Notes: generated by a model from the letters alone, not told the origin. A stretch of DNA of 40,367 nt from Clostridia bacterium (GCA_017525805.1 JAFXSH010000032.1:1-40367); one strand, 5' to 3'; counted from the stretch's first letter, positions 16,437 through 25,530 are shown. Made by a program: numbers and translations.

Positions 16437-17288
16437 TTATGATAGGATTCCGGCGCGGAGGAACGCGCGGACCATCGTATCTTCTATGTTTTCTCCGCTG
16501 TCCAGCAGCACGCAGGGTACGTTTTGCCGGTGGCAGTTGCCCTGCACCTGCTGCAAAAACTCGTTCAGGCGTTTTTCATACTGCCGCAGCGTTTCTCCGT
16601 CGGCGGACAGGTCCAAGGGCGTCCCGCCTTCTTCGTCGGTCAGGCGGACAGAACCGGAAAGTGAGGGCCGCAGTTCCTCCGGGCTCATGATCTGCACGGC
16701 GCAGGTTTCCTGCCCCCGGTAGCGCAAAGCTGCCAAAGCGGCGTTTCCCGCGTCCTCAACCAGAAAATCGCTGATCAGCAGAGTCATGCCCTTGGGGTAT
16801 GGGTCCAGCCGCCGGATGGATAAGGCAAGATCAGCCTGTCCTTTCGGCGTGTAAACTGAAATATAGGAAGAAAGCCGCGGATAATCCCGCCTGCCCGTGC
16901 CGAACGCGCAGGAAACGGGACCGTCCTTCGTGGCGATGGCTGCGCGCACCCGGTCCCCGCCGCCCAAGGCCGCGTAGGAAAACGCCTCGGCGATGCCGCA
17001 AGCGGCGGGCCACTTTCCCGCCATGGACGCGCTGCCATCCACAAGCACGGTGATCATGGCTTCCTGTTCCTCCATGAAGAGCTTGAGAAACAGCTTATCG
17101 AACCGGGCGTAGGCGTTCCAGTCGATGCGTCGGATATCGTCGCCTGGCGCGTATTCCCGGAAATCGGAAAACTCCGCAGACGTGCCCAGCATTCGGGATT
17201 TCCGCGCCCCGCCGGACCCACCTCGGGCGCGGGAGCGCAGCACGGGCCGCAGGGTGTCCAGCCGGTGGAGGAAGGCTTCACTGAGCAT
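16437..17288 (-). CDS. DUF58 domain protein with vWA-like fold
   Basis: A 283-residue soluble protein. It holds the DUF58 signature GTSAEFSDFREYAPGDDIRR, then IDWNAYARFDKLFLKLF near 36-71. It continues as a vWA-like domain with DGSAS (84-88), KGQADLALS and LLISDF. DUF58 genes nearly always lie directly downstream of a moxR gene, as here (11-base overlap), and the proteins are thought to work with the ATPase. Full-length DUF58 proteins often carry two N-terminal membrane helices; none is present here, so this is the short, cytoplasmic form seen beside BatA-type genes. Biochemical function unknown. Confidence 0.9.
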   Translation of the reverse strand: MLSEAFLHRLDTLRPVLRSRARGGSGGARKSRMLGTSAEFSDFREYAPGDDIRRIDWNAYARFDKLFLKLFMEEQEAMITVLVDGSASMAGKWPAACGIAEAFSYAALGGGDRVRAAIATKDGPVSCAFGTGRRDYPRLSSYISVYTPKGQADLALSIRRLDPYPKGMTLLISDFLVEDAGNAALAALRYRGQETCAVQIMSPEELRPSLSGSVRLTDEEGGTPLDLSADGETLRQYEKRLNEFLQQVQGNCHRQNVPCVLLDSGENIEDTMVRAFLRAGILS

Positions 17289-18267
17289 GGCGCTTTTCCA
17301 CTTCCTCCATGAGCGTTTTGATCACCTGCTCCACGCTGACGCCGTCGGCCAGAGCGTCGAAATTGAGGGCCAGGCGATGGCGCAGGCAGGCGGGAGCCAC
17401 AAAGCGAATATCCTCATAAGCCACGTTGTAGCGGCCCTGGTTCAGAGCGCGCACACGGGCCAATTCGATCATGGCCTGGGCGGCACGTGGGCTGCCTCCG
17501 AAGCGGATATACCGGCGGGTGATCTCCGGGGCGCTTTCATCGTCCGGGTGGGTGGCCAAAAGCAGGCGCAGGGCGAAATCCTGCACCGCTTGGGCAAGGG
17601 GTACCTGACGGGCAATGGCCCGGAGGGCAAGGATCTTTTGCCCATCCGCCACGGGCTGGGCCTGGGCGTTCTCCTGCTTCACCGTCATATCCATGATCTG
17701 GTGAAGATCATTCAGGGAGGGGAAGGGCACGTTGATCTTGATCAGAAAGCGGTCCAACTGCGCCTCCGGCAGGGGATATGTGCCCTCCTGCTCCACGGGG
17801 TTCTGGGTGGCCAGCACGAAATAGGGTTCGGGAAGCGCTCTGGTTTCCCCGGCCACGGTGACGTGATGCTCCTGCATGGCTTCCAGCAGGGCGGATTGGG
17901 TTTTGGGCGTGGCGCGGTTGATTTCGTCGGCCAGCACGATGGACGCAAAAAGCGGCCCCGGCTGGAAGGAAAAAGCGCTGCCCCCATCCGTTTTCACCAC
18001 GATGTTGGTGCCCGTGATATCGGCGGGCATCAGATCGGGGGTAAACTGGACGCGGGAAAAGGGGAGGGACAGGGCGTGGGACAGGGCGCGCACCAGCCGG
18101 GTTTTGCCCAGGCCCGGCACGCCCTCCAGCAGCACGTTTCCCCCGGCCACCACGGCCATGAGTAAATGCTCCACCACGTCTTCCTGACCCACGATCTCTT
18201 TTTTCAGTTCCTGCCGGATCAGATCAAAATCTTTGGAAAAATCCTGTATTTCCTGCTGTGAAAGCAT
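17278..18267 (-). CDS. MoxR family AAA+ ATPase
   Basis: A 329-residue cytoplasmic AAA+ ATPase. Motifs: IVGQEDVVEHLLMAVVAGGN, Walker A GVPGLGKT (49-56), FSRVQFTPDLMPADITGTN, Walker B SIVLADEINRATPKTQSALL, sensor 1 FVLATQNPVEQEGTYPLPEAQLDRF region, and the C-terminal lid. MoxR proteins are chaperone-like and remodel or insert metal into vWA-domain partners; three such partners are encoded directly downstream. I start at the ATG at 18267, which has AAGGAG nine bases upstream; an in-phase GTG seven codons earlier lacks a good ribosome binding site. The stop overlaps the DUF58 start. Confidence 0.96.
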   Translation of the reverse strand: MLSQQEIQDFSKDFDLIRQELKKEIVGQEDVVEHLLMAVVAGGNVLLEGVPGLGKTRLVRALSHALSLPFSRVQFTPDLMPADITGTNIVVKTDGGSAFSFQPGPLFASIVLADEINRATPKTQSALLEAMQEHHVTVAGETRALPEPYFVLATQNPVEQEGTYPLPEAQLDRFLIKINVPFPSLNDLHQIMDMTVKQENAQAQPVADGQKILALRAIARQVPLAQAVQDFALRLLLATHPDDESAPEITRRYIRFGGSPRAAQAMIELARVRALNQGRYNVAYEDIRFVAPACLRHRLALNFDALADGVSVEQVIKTLMEEVEKRHAQ

Positions 18268-18294
18268 CGTTTTGCACTCCTTGTTCACTTTTTA

Positions 18295-19737
18295 TCATTC
18301 ATCGGTCAGGGCGGAGAAATAATCGTTGACCCACTGCTGTTCCTGCTGCGGCAGCGCCATGCGGCTCATGACCTGGGCGGCGGCTTCCCGGTACTCCGCG
18401 GCCACCTGGCGGTAGGGCACATGACCGCCCGTGCCCAGGCCCGGCCCGGCGCTGATCTGCAGATTCTCGCCCTGATTCAGCATGCCGCTTTCCTGGATAT
18501 TGGTCTGCTCCGCGTTAAGCCGCGTGGGATCATAAATGGTTTCATAGGCGTTTTCCCGGTATTCGGGGTCGCCGTCTCCCTGGCCCCGCTGACGGTCGGC
18601 ATCTTCCTTGTAGCCTGCGTCCTCGTTCGTGCTGCCCCGGCCCGCGCCGCCTTGGCCGTTTCCTTGATTCTGTCCTTGGCCTTGGCCGGAAAGGGACGAA
18701 CCCGAAGAATCGCCCGCCAGGGCGCGAAGCTGATCCAGCATGGATTGCATCTGGGATAAAGCGGAAGCCAAATCCTGCAAGGAAAGGCTGTTCAGCGCGC
18801 TTTGCAGTTGGCTCAAATCCCCCGCCGCCAGCGCGCTGGCAGCCGCCTGCATGGCCTGAGCGGTCGCGCCGTTCATTTGGGCCGCGGCCTGATTCAGGCT
18901 TTGGGCGGCTTCATCGGCGTTTTGCATCAAGTCTTGGGCCGCCTGCTCCAGGCTGTTTTGATCACCGTTTTCCAGCGTTTTTGCTAAGGCGGATAACCCG
19001 GCGGAGGAAAGGGCGTCCGCACCGCTTTGGCGAGACAGGGAGGATCGGATGCTTTCCAGCCGCTTTTCCGCTTCGTTCAGTGCCAAATAAGCGTCCCGCT
19101 CGGTACGGGCGTTTTTGATGCTCCGGCTCAGTTCCTCCATCAAGCGGCGCAGTTCTTCCAAATCCTCTTTGGAAAGCGTTTTCTCAAGCGTTTCTTTCGT
19201 TTCTTCGGAAAGCTTCTCCGCTTCCTGCATGTTTTGAGCGAAGCGTTCCATGCGCGCCGCCGCACCCGCTTGGGGATCAGGCAGCAAAGCGATCAATACC
19301 ACTGCAACAACGCAAGCCGCGAAAATCATTGACAGACGCCGGGAAAAGGGGAGAGGCGCTTTGCGGTAATCCGCTTGTTTTAGCGCCTGACAGGCGTCCT
19401 GACGCTGGAGCAGGGACATACTGTCATCACTTTGTGACAGGGCAAGCGCCGTTTGCGCCCGTTCCTTGAGGCCGCAGCGGTCCGCCAAACGCGCTGCTTG
19501 ATGGTCCGATACGGGCCATAGCAGCCCGAGCAGACCGGAAAGCGTCAGGCACGCGGCGAAGATCAGCCCCGCCCAGGTCCATTTCCAGGGAATGGGCAGG
19601 AAAAGCCCGGTCAGCAAGAGCAAAAGGCACCCTGCCGCGCCCGCCAGCAGGCCGAAGCCTAACCACCGCCAGCAGCGGATCAGGCGCAGGCGGGATCGGG
19701 CCCGGGATAGCGCGTGATGAAGCGTAAGTTTCCTCAC
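18295..19737 (-). CDS. Membrane protein with long coiled coil and Gly/Gln-rich linker (DUF4175-like)
   Basis: A 480-residue protein without a confident family. Three membrane segments lie near 26-47, 54-76 and 134-152. A mostly helical, Ala/Leu/Glu-rich region (about 160-345) has clear coiled-coil character (EEAEK, ETKETLEKTLSKEDLEELRR and many Leu/Ala heptads). It is followed by a low-complexity Gly/Gln/Ser linker (about 345-370) and an acidic tail that ends in a conserved-looking QQWVNDYFSAL segment. This layout resembles DUF4175-type proteins found beside MoxR and BatA genes. GTG start overlapping the permease stop as GTGA. Likely a structural envelope component; role unknown. Confidence 0.7.
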   Translation of the reverse strand: MRKLTLHHALSRARSRLRLIRCWRWLGFGLLAGAAGCLLLLLTGLFLPIPWKWTWAGLIFAACLTLSGLLGLLWPVSDHQAARLADRCGLKERAQTALALSQSDDSMSLLQRQDACQALKQADYRKAPLPFSRRLSMIFAACVVAVVLIALLPDPQAGAAARMERFAQNMQEAEKLSEETKETLEKTLSKEDLEELRRLMEELSRSIKNARTERDAYLALNEAEKRLESIRSSLSRQSGADALSSAGLSALAKTLENGDQNSLEQAAQDLMQNADEAAQSLNQAAAQMNGATAQAMQAAASALAAGDLSQLQSALNSLSLQDLASALSQMQSMLDQLRALAGDSSGSSLSGQGQGQNQGNGQGGAGRGSTNEDAGYKEDADRQRGQGDGDPEYRENAYETIYDPTRLNAEQTNIQESGMLNQGENLQISAGPGLGTGGHVPYRQVAAEYREAAAQVMSRMALPQQEQQWVNDYFSALTDE

Positions 19738-20657
19738 TGTTTTTTCCTCCCGGGCCGCGAAGGATGCCGCCGGGGCCGCACCAACAGGGCGGAAAGCCCG
19801 ATCAGGATCAGCGACAGGACCAGCATCACGCCCATATTGATCAGCGTGAATGTGCGGAAGGACAGCGCCGACAGAATATCGAAGTAGAAATACCCATATC
19901 CCAGGGAGGAAAAAGTGGTGTTCAGCAGGCCCGTCTGGTCCATCAGCAGGGCAAACAGGCCCAAGCCGGGATTCATGTACAGCAGGGGCGGGATCAGCGC
20001 GGCGATTTCCTTTTCAGAAAAGGAAGAAAGGGTCTGGGCGGCGTTCCCGTCGTACAGTTCATGAATGGCCTGGCTGACGCCCATGAACAGGGGGATCAGG
20101 GTAACGATGCCAATGGCGAACACAATCAGATAGGCCGTTACCGTAGCCGCCACCGTCTTATTGAACAGGGAGGAAGCGAACAGGCCCACGGACGCGGCCG
20201 CGAAAGCGCACACCAGCAAAAACAGCAGGGAAAACAACGCCAACCGCAGGCTCAGGCCTCCTACCGCCAGCACCACGCAGGTCATGGGCAGGCCGGAGAG
20301 CACTACCAAAGCAAGGTAGGCGTATGCTTCCATCAGCTTGCCCAGTACGATGCGCAGGCTGCCGGTATTGGTCACCAAAAGCAGCTCTAAGGTCTGCCTT
20401 TCTCTTTCGCCGGAAACGCAGCCCGCCGTCATGGCCGGGGCCACCAGGATCACCAGAAAGAATTGCAGCACCGTCAGGATGATATACTGGTCCACGTTAT
20501 TGCGCATTTGGGAGATCACCAGGGTGCTTTTGCTCATGGCAAACACGCTGGAGGCGGCGAAAACGAGGGGCAGCAGGGCATAGAGCGTCAGGATCACGGG
20601 CGTTCGCACGGTGCGCATGCGGCGGCGCATGGAAGAAGCCAAAATGGGATTAAGCAT
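19734..20657 (-). CDS. ABC-2 type transporter permease
   Basis: A 307-residue membrane protein with about six hydrophobic segments, the normal layout for an ABC-2 export or envelope permease. The cytoplasmic coupling segment SGERERQTLELLLVTNTGSLRIVLGK (about 83-108) is the ABC-2 hallmark, as in NosY and GldF relatives. It overlaps the ATPase gene by 8 bases and the downstream coiled-coil gene by 4, so the three are co-translated. Substrate unknown. As GldA/GldF-like pairs often act mechanically on envelope proteins rather than moving a solute, transport should not be assumed. Confidence 0.9.
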   Translation of the reverse strand: MLNPILASSMRRRMRTVRTPVILTLYALLPLVFAASSVFAMSKSTLVISQMRNNVDQYIILTVLQFFLVILVAPAMTAGCVSGERERQTLELLLVTNTGSLRIVLGKLMEAYAYLALVVLSGLPMTCVVLAVGGLSLRLALFSLLFLLVCAFAAASVGLFASSLFNKTVAATVTAYLIVFAIGIVTLIPLFMGVSQAIHELYDGNAAQTLSSFSEKEIAALIPPLLYMNPGLGLFALLMDQTGLLNTTFSSLGYGYFYFDILSALSFRTFTLINMGVMLVLSLILIGLSALLVRPRRHPSRPGRKKQ

Positions 20658-21579
20658 CGGCTGTCACCTCCATGAATACTTTTTCCAGGTTGAGCGGCGC
20701 GCGGTGAAAATCCGAAACCTTTACACCGCCCTGCATGAGCATTTGCAGCAGGTACGCCGCCGGTTCGTCCCCGGCGGGCAGCTTGATTTTCAGCAGTCCG
20801 GGGCCGTCCTGCTGAATGGCGGTGACGCCGGGGCACTGCCGGGCGACGCGGACAGCCTCGTCCGTTTCCGCGTCGGAGAGCAAATGCACTTCTACCGGCG
20901 CGTCGCCGTTCATTTTTTCATTCAGCGCTTCCACTGAACCGGAGAATACCAGCTTCCCATGGTCGATGATGGTCAGCGCGTCGCACATTTCAGAAAGCTC
21001 CGGCAGGATATGGGAGGAAATGAGTACCGTTTTGCCCATTTCCCGCAGGGTGCGAAGGATATTTTTCATATCCGCCCGGGCGCGGGGGTCCATGCCGCTG
21101 GCGGGCTCGTCCAGGATCAGCAGCTTGGGATCGTGAATCAGGGCGTGGGCCATGCACAGCCGCTGCTTCATGCCCCGGGAGAGGGTGTTCACATAGGCGT
21201 CCCGTTTATCGGAAAGTCCCACAAGGTCCAGCAATTGATCGCCCATCTGCTTCCGTTTCTCCGACCGGATGCCGTAGCAGCGGGCGTAGAAGTCCAAGTA
21301 TTCCCAGGCTTTCAGGTTATCGTACACGCCGAAAAAGTCCGGCATGTATCCCACCATTTCCCGGATGCGGCGGGGATTCTTTTTCAGGTCCACCCCGTCC
21401 AAAGTCACGGTGCCGGAGGAAGGAGCCAGGAGGGTGGCCAAGATGCGCATGGTGGTGGTTTTTCCCGCACCATTGGGGCCCACGAAGCCGTGCAGCTCTC
21501 CTTCCCCGATGGAGATGGAAAGCTTATCCAAGGCCAGGAAGGAGCCGTAATAGCGGGTCAGTTCCTTGGTTTCCAGCAT
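20650..21579 (-). CDS. ABC transporter ATP-binding protein (ABC-2 export type)
   Basis: A 309-residue cytoplasmic ATPase partnered with the permease encoded next. Motifs: Walker A GPNGAGKTT near 34-42, Q-loop region MVGYMPDFFGVY, signature LSRGMKQRL (degenerate at the first Gly of SGG), Walker B LLILDEPASGMD, and the switch SSHILPEL. The ~90-residue C-terminal domain after SSHI is typical of NatA/CcmA/GldA-type ATPases. The start ATG follows the preceding stop by one base (TGACATG). Energises the ABC pair inside the MoxR/vWA operon. Confidence 0.94.
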   Translation of the reverse strand: MLETKELTRYYGSFLALDKLSISIGEGELHGFVGPNGAGKTTTMRILATLLAPSSGTVTLDGVDLKKNPRRIREMVGYMPDFFGVYDNLKAWEYLDFYARCYGIRSEKRKQMGDQLLDLVGLSDKRDAYVNTLSRGMKQRLCMAHALIHDPKLLILDEPASGMDPRARADMKNILRTLREMGKTVLISSHILPELSEMCDALTIIDHGKLVFSGSVEALNEKMNGDAPVEVHLLSDAETDEAVRVARQCPGVTAIQQDGPGLLKIKLPAGDEPAAYLLQMLMQGGVKVSDFHRAPLNLEKVFMEVTADA

Positions 21580-21580
21580 G

Positions 21581-24064
21581 TCAAATCACCTTCCCTTCCA
21601 GTTCCAGCGTGGGCGCTAAGATGGTGTAATAGCTCTCCGCGCCGGGAGGCGGCAGAAAACGCACGTACAATTTGCCGTCCTGGACGCAGTTTTTCAGCAT
21701 AGCCGGGTCCCAGGCCACATCCAGCTTGATTTCCACCCAATCCCGCGCCGCGAAATCATACGCGTAGGGGAGAGGGCTCGCTCCGTAATAGTAGTCGGGC
21801 AGGCTGATTTTCACAGCCGATACGGCGACATTCCGGCCCTCGGGGATTTCAAAACAAAACGCGGGTTTGTCCGTCAGGCGGTATTCCGAACCGGAAATCA
21901 TCGCCCCTTCGCTGGACGAAGGCGTATTGCTATTGTCCACCGACGCGGGAGAGGCCTTCAGCGTGCCGGATGCGTAATAGAGGGTGCCGTTTTCCCCTTT
22001 CGGATCATAGCGCAGCACCGCGCTCACCATGCCCTTGTGGGCGATACGTTCCACGGGCTGGCCATCCACATACAGTTGTGCGGGATTCAGATCATCGTTG
22101 AAGGCGAAAAAGCGGAAAAAGGTCAGGCTGTCGGTATTGGAACTGGAATAAATATCGGAAAAAGCGTTTTCAATCAGCGTATACATGGCTTCGCGCTTTT
22201 GCCTCTCTTCCCCGCTGAGCTGGTAGGAAGCGTTTTGCAGTTCCTCGGGATATAGATAGGCGTACAGGATGCTGTAAAAATACCGGTCCGTGGAATCGGG
22301 CACGTACACGCCGTCCGTAAACAGCTTGTTTTTGTTGTCGGCCTTGACGTTCAGGGCAAATTCCGCGCTTTCCCCCGGTCCCAAATCGGGAATCGTGCAA
22401 AATCCGAAGGAGGTAAGCACCACGCAGTCCCGCAGGGGATAGGCGCTGCTGTTGCGCACGGTGCCTTTTAAGCCCGTTTCCGTGGGATGCACGTCCGCCT
22501 GAATATCCATGTCCGGCATTTCGGCCGCGATCCTGGCAGGGATCACTGTCCACGGCGCCTGGAAACTCAGGCTCACCGCTTTCTCGGGCCCGCAGTCATA
22601 GCGATGGCGCAGGCGGGAGGGTACGGCGGGTTTTCCATCCTCGCTGTCGTCGTAGTAAAAATAGGAATAAGTGTTGATCAGCTGTAAGGCCCGATCTCCG
22701 GCGGACAGCCTGTGTTCTTCCCCGTCGTTTACAGTGACAGCCGCGTAGACGGTGGCTGATGCGCCCTCGTCCAAATTGTAATGGGTATAGGTGACGGCCA
22801 TGGGGGAACCGTAGCCGCCTGCCTGGGCCAGCAGGGCGATAGACGCCACGCACAGGGCGGTGAGGGCGGGGATCAGTCCCCACAGCCATTCCCGCTTATC
22901 GATTTTTTTCAGCAGGAAATAACCGCCTAAGCCCCCTAAAACAAGATACGCGGCCAGGATCAGCAGCATGGGCACGGCGGAGGAATCGTTGCGAATCGCG
23001 GCGGAACGCGCAAAGCTTTCCGTGTTCCAATATTCGTTCTCGCTCCAGTCCCAGGTGTTCGCATGGCTTTCATAGAGGCCGGGGATATCCTGGATGAACA
23101 GCCGCTGTAAAAAGCTGTGCAGCAGGGGCCAGGAGGAAAGGGCGGAATCGTTCCAGGAAAAAGCGGCGGTATAGATCACGCCGCTGCCCAAGGCCGCGCG
23201 GAACAAAAGCGGGGTATTCCCGTCCGCGATCAGGGCGCCGCCGCCTTTTGCCTCGGTCAGGAGCGCGGATTTCCCGGCAGGCTGTTCATTTACTTTCAAG
23301 TAAGCGTTCAGCGCCGGAGTAATATCGCCGCCCTCGGCCACTTTGCCGGGGGTGACGCCCGTCCAAGCGTAGAACGCGGGATATACGCTTCCGGCGTCCG
23401 CGCCGCCGCCCAGCACCAAAATGCCGCCGGACCGCACCCATTTTTCCAGCGCGTCCATCTGCCGGGTGGAAAGGGCGGAGGCGTCAAATTGATCCACGAT
23501 CAAAAAATCAAAGGCGGACAGCAGCGTTTCGTCCTCCGGGAAGGTGGCCGCGGTCAGGGGCACGGTCTGCCAGTATTCGCCCCGATACAAGGCGTCGTTA
23601 TCCTTGGTGATGTTGAGATAATAAAGGCTTGACGGTTCGTTTGTTAATATGCCCGCCATCAAAGTGGAGGGGTCGGCGGTCCGGGCGGGGGAAACTGTGA
23701 CCGACGCGGCGATTTGGCCATTTTCCAGCCATTCCACCGTATAGCTGGCCTGCCGGTAATATACCCGGACGGGCAGCGTCACCTGCCGCCTGGCTCCCGC
23801 CGTCAGGGTCAGCGGCAGTTCGTAGCGGTCGTATTCCTGGGCGCTTACGTACACGTTCACGGCCAGCACGCCGCTTCTGTCCGCCCCACCGTTTTCCAGC
23901 GTGGCCCGCACGGGCATGGGCCGGGAATAGGTCATCAATCCGTTATAACCGATGGAAACGCCGGTGAGCTTTACGCTGCCCGCCGTTCCCTCCGCTGACG
24001 CATGGCACAGCAGCATCGCCAGCAGCGCCGCGCATAATCCGATCCGTTTCAGCGCAAGTATCAA
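21581..24064 (-). CDS. Large exported membrane protein with GATase1-like domain
   Basis: First gene of the envelope operon; 827 residues. Signal peptide (about 1-25, ending ASAEG), a beta-rich domain to about 125, then a GATase1/flavodoxin-like domain (about 180-320: FDFLIVDQFDA, WVRSGGILVLGGGADAG), two membrane segments (about 364-385 and 393-415) with a short basic loop, and a long second extracytoplasmic beta-rich part to the end. The layout is broadly like GldG-type auxiliary proteins of gliding-type ABC systems, but I cannot assign a family. The start is TTG at 24064: GAGGAG lies 8 bases upstream, whereas an out-of-frame ATG at 24072-24070 is only 2 bases from that site. No convincing promoter was found in the 112 bases before it. 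Confidence 0.8.
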   Translation of the reverse strand: MILALKRIGLCAALLAMLLCHASAEGTAGSVKLTGVSIGYNGLMTYSRPMPVRATLENGGADRSGVLAVNVYVSAQEYDRYELPLTLTAGARRQVTLPVRVYYRQASYTVEWLENGQIAASVTVSPARTADPSTLMAGILTNEPSSLYYLNITKDNDALYRGEYWQTVPLTAATFPEDETLLSAFDFLIVDQFDASALSTRQMDALEKWVRSGGILVLGGGADAGSVYPAFYAWTGVTPGKVAEGGDITPALNAYLKVNEQPAGKSALLTEAKGGGALIADGNTPLLFRAALGSGVIYTAAFSWNDSALSSWPLLHSFLQRLFIQDIPGLYESHANTWDWSENEYWNTESFARSAAIRNDSSAVPMLLILAAYLVLGGLGGYFLLKKIDKREWLWGLIPALTALCVASIALLAQAGGYGSPMAVTYTHYNLDEGASATVYAAVTVNDGEEHRLSAGDRALQLINTYSYFYYDDSEDGKPAVPSRLRHRYDCGPEKAVSLSFQAPWTVIPARIAAEMPDMDIQADVHPTETGLKGTVRNSSAYPLRDCVVLTSFGFCTIPDLGPGESAEFALNVKADNKNKLFTDGVYVPDSTDRYFYSILYAYLYPEELQNASYQLSGEERQKREAMYTLIENAFSDIYSSSNTDSLTFFRFFAFNDDLNPAQLYVDGQPVERIAHKGMVSAVLRYDPKGENGTLYYASGTLKASPASVDNSNTPSSSEGAMISGSEYRLTDKPAFCFEIPEGRNVAVSAVKISLPDYYYGASPLPYAYDFAARDWVEIKLDVAWDPAMLKNCVQDGKLYVRFLPPPGAESYYTILAPTLELEGKVI

Positions 24065-24172
24065 GAAGCATTCTCCTCTTTTCTGCCAAACAGCGTTTTT
24101 TCAGAGATCCGATATGTAGACGAATGATTACCATGTTTTGTTCCACGTTTTAAAGAAAAATCCTGTTTTCTG

Positions 24173-24218
24173 GAAAAAGAAAAAGGGCCTGCTTCTCTCC
24201 GCAAAGGGAAGCAGGCCC
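24173..24218 (-). terminator. Strong terminator after the SH3/peptidoglycan-binding gene
   Basis: Perfect 11 bp stem GGGCCTGCTTC/GAAGCAGGCCC (24218-24208 with 24195-24185 on the minus strand), followed by TTTTTCTTTTT. It lies 10 bases after the stop codon. Confidence 0.93.
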
Positions 24219-24228
24219 AAAGCCTGTG

Positions 24229-25491
24229 TTACCAGGTGGCGTTCATGGCCCGGGACACACAGTTCTGGTGGGCGGCGTCCACATTGTTGGTTTCGTGGGT
24301 GCGGCTGTTGTAGAAATGGATGCAGAAATGGCCGTCAAAGTTGTTGTTCGTGATGCTCCAGGTGCCATGGGGCATGCCGTTCATGGAGGCGGCGTATACG
24401 TGGCCGTTGTACAGCACCAGGATCGCCCGGCGGTTCCAACTCCATTCGCCGCCGTAAATGGATTTCATGATGGCGGTGTCGGAGGCGGTGAGCGGTTCGC
24501 TGTCCAGGTGGTTGCTGCCGAAACGGCGGCGGGCCTGGAACATTTTGCCCGTGCTCACGTCTTTGATGGTATATACGCAGGTGCCGGTGAACAGATTGAC
24601 GCCCTTGCTGAACCAATCAAGCCGTTCGGTGGTATAGGTAAAATTGGCGGCGTTTTTGCCGAACAGCGCCTTGATGGTAGCGTTGCCCGCCGTGCCGTCC
24701 TGGGCCAGGCCCTTGGCTTTCTGGAAGGCTTTCACGGCTTCGGCTGTCTGATTGCCATACTTGCTGTCAATGGGGGCTTTATAGTAGCCCTTGATTTTCA
24801 GCGCCTGCTGCAGGGCCAGCACGTTTTTGCCGCTGTCGCCCTTTTTGCTGGTGGCGGGCACGGTGATCTGGGAGATCTTGGTGATCCCGTTCATTTTGGG
24901 GTCGTTGGCAACCGTGGTGTACAGCACCTTGCCGAACAGCTTCATGATGGTGGCGTAATCCGCCTTGCCGGTCTGGCTAATGCCCATGGCTTTCTGATAG
25001 GCTTTTACGGCGCTTTCGGTGGCGTTGCCAAATTTACCGTCCACCGCGTCCTTGTAATAGCCCTTGATTTTCAATGCCTGCTGCAGCTTTTCCACGCTGT
25101 CGCCGGAGGAGCCCTTCTGGGTGTAATCTGGCGCGTCTCCCAATTTGGAGATGGTGGTGATATTGGCGTATTTGCTTTTGGTGTTTGAAGAAGACGAGCC
25201 GTTCAGCGCTTTTTGCGCCTCGCTGGACAAGGTCACATACTTCTTCATGATGTAGCCGGTTTTTTTGTCGTAGGTCACCTTGTAAAAATCGCCCTTTGTG
25301 CCGGTCACGGTGACCTTCGTGCCCTTATTCAATTGATAGTAATAAGCGGAACTGGTGCTGGCGTTGATTCGGAAAAACACCTTGTCCGCGTTCACTGTGC
25401 CTGTATAGGACGCGGCCATAGCCTCGGGAATGAGAGTCATCAGGAGGGCGATCATCAAAAACGCCGCGATTCCGCGCTTTATGTACTGCAT
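24229..25491 (-). CDS. Secreted SH3 / double peptidoglycan-binding protein with HxCxH C-terminal domain
   Basis: A 420-residue secreted cell-wall protein. Signal peptide (1-27, ending AMAA), bacterial SH3 domain (about 28-92), then two peptidoglycan-binding type 1 domains (about 125-190 and 215-275). Each contains LQQALKIKGYYK and an AVKAYQKAMG or AVKAFQKAKG helix. The C-terminal part (about 285-420) is a separate domain with VYNGHVYAASMNGMPHG-like core and a dense motif FDGHFCIHFYNSRTH (His388, Cys390, His392, His399) followed by His408 and Cys411. I recall this domain at the ends of clostridial wall proteins but know no assigned activity. A cysteine between histidines suggests catalysis or metal binding. 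AAGGAG ribosome binding site. Confidence 0.88.
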   Translation of the reverse strand: MQYIKRGIAAFLMIALLMTLIPEAMAASYTGTVNADKVFFRINASTSSAYYYQLNKGTKVTVTGTKGDFYKVTYDKKTGYIMKKYVTLSSEAQKALNGSSSSNTKSKYANITTISKLGDAPDYTQKGSSGDSVEKLQQALKIKGYYKDAVDGKFGNATESAVKAYQKAMGISQTGKADYATIMKLFGKVLYTTVANDPKMNGITKISQITVPATSKKGDSGKNVLALQQALKIKGYYKAPIDSKYGNQTAEAVKAFQKAKGLAQDGTAGNATIKALFGKNAANFTYTTERLDWFSKGVNLFTGTCVYTIKDVSTGKMFQARRRFGSNHLDSEPLTASDTAIMKSIYGGEWSWNRRAILVLYNGHVYAASMNGMPHGTWSITNNNFDGHFCIHFYNSRTHETNNVDAAHQNCVSRAMNATW

Positions 25492-25530
25492 TTTTTACCT
25501 GCTCCTTCCATTTGTAATCAGGACCAAATA

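Noticed and set aside
18268..18288. GTG start of the MoxR gene at 18288
   Set aside because: No ribosome binding site; the AAGGAG lies inside this extension and serves the ATG at 18267.
24065..24175. Promoter for the envelope operon
   Set aside because: Several weak -10-like sequences exist (for example near 24120), but none has a matching -35 or a TG extension, so no promoter was annotated.
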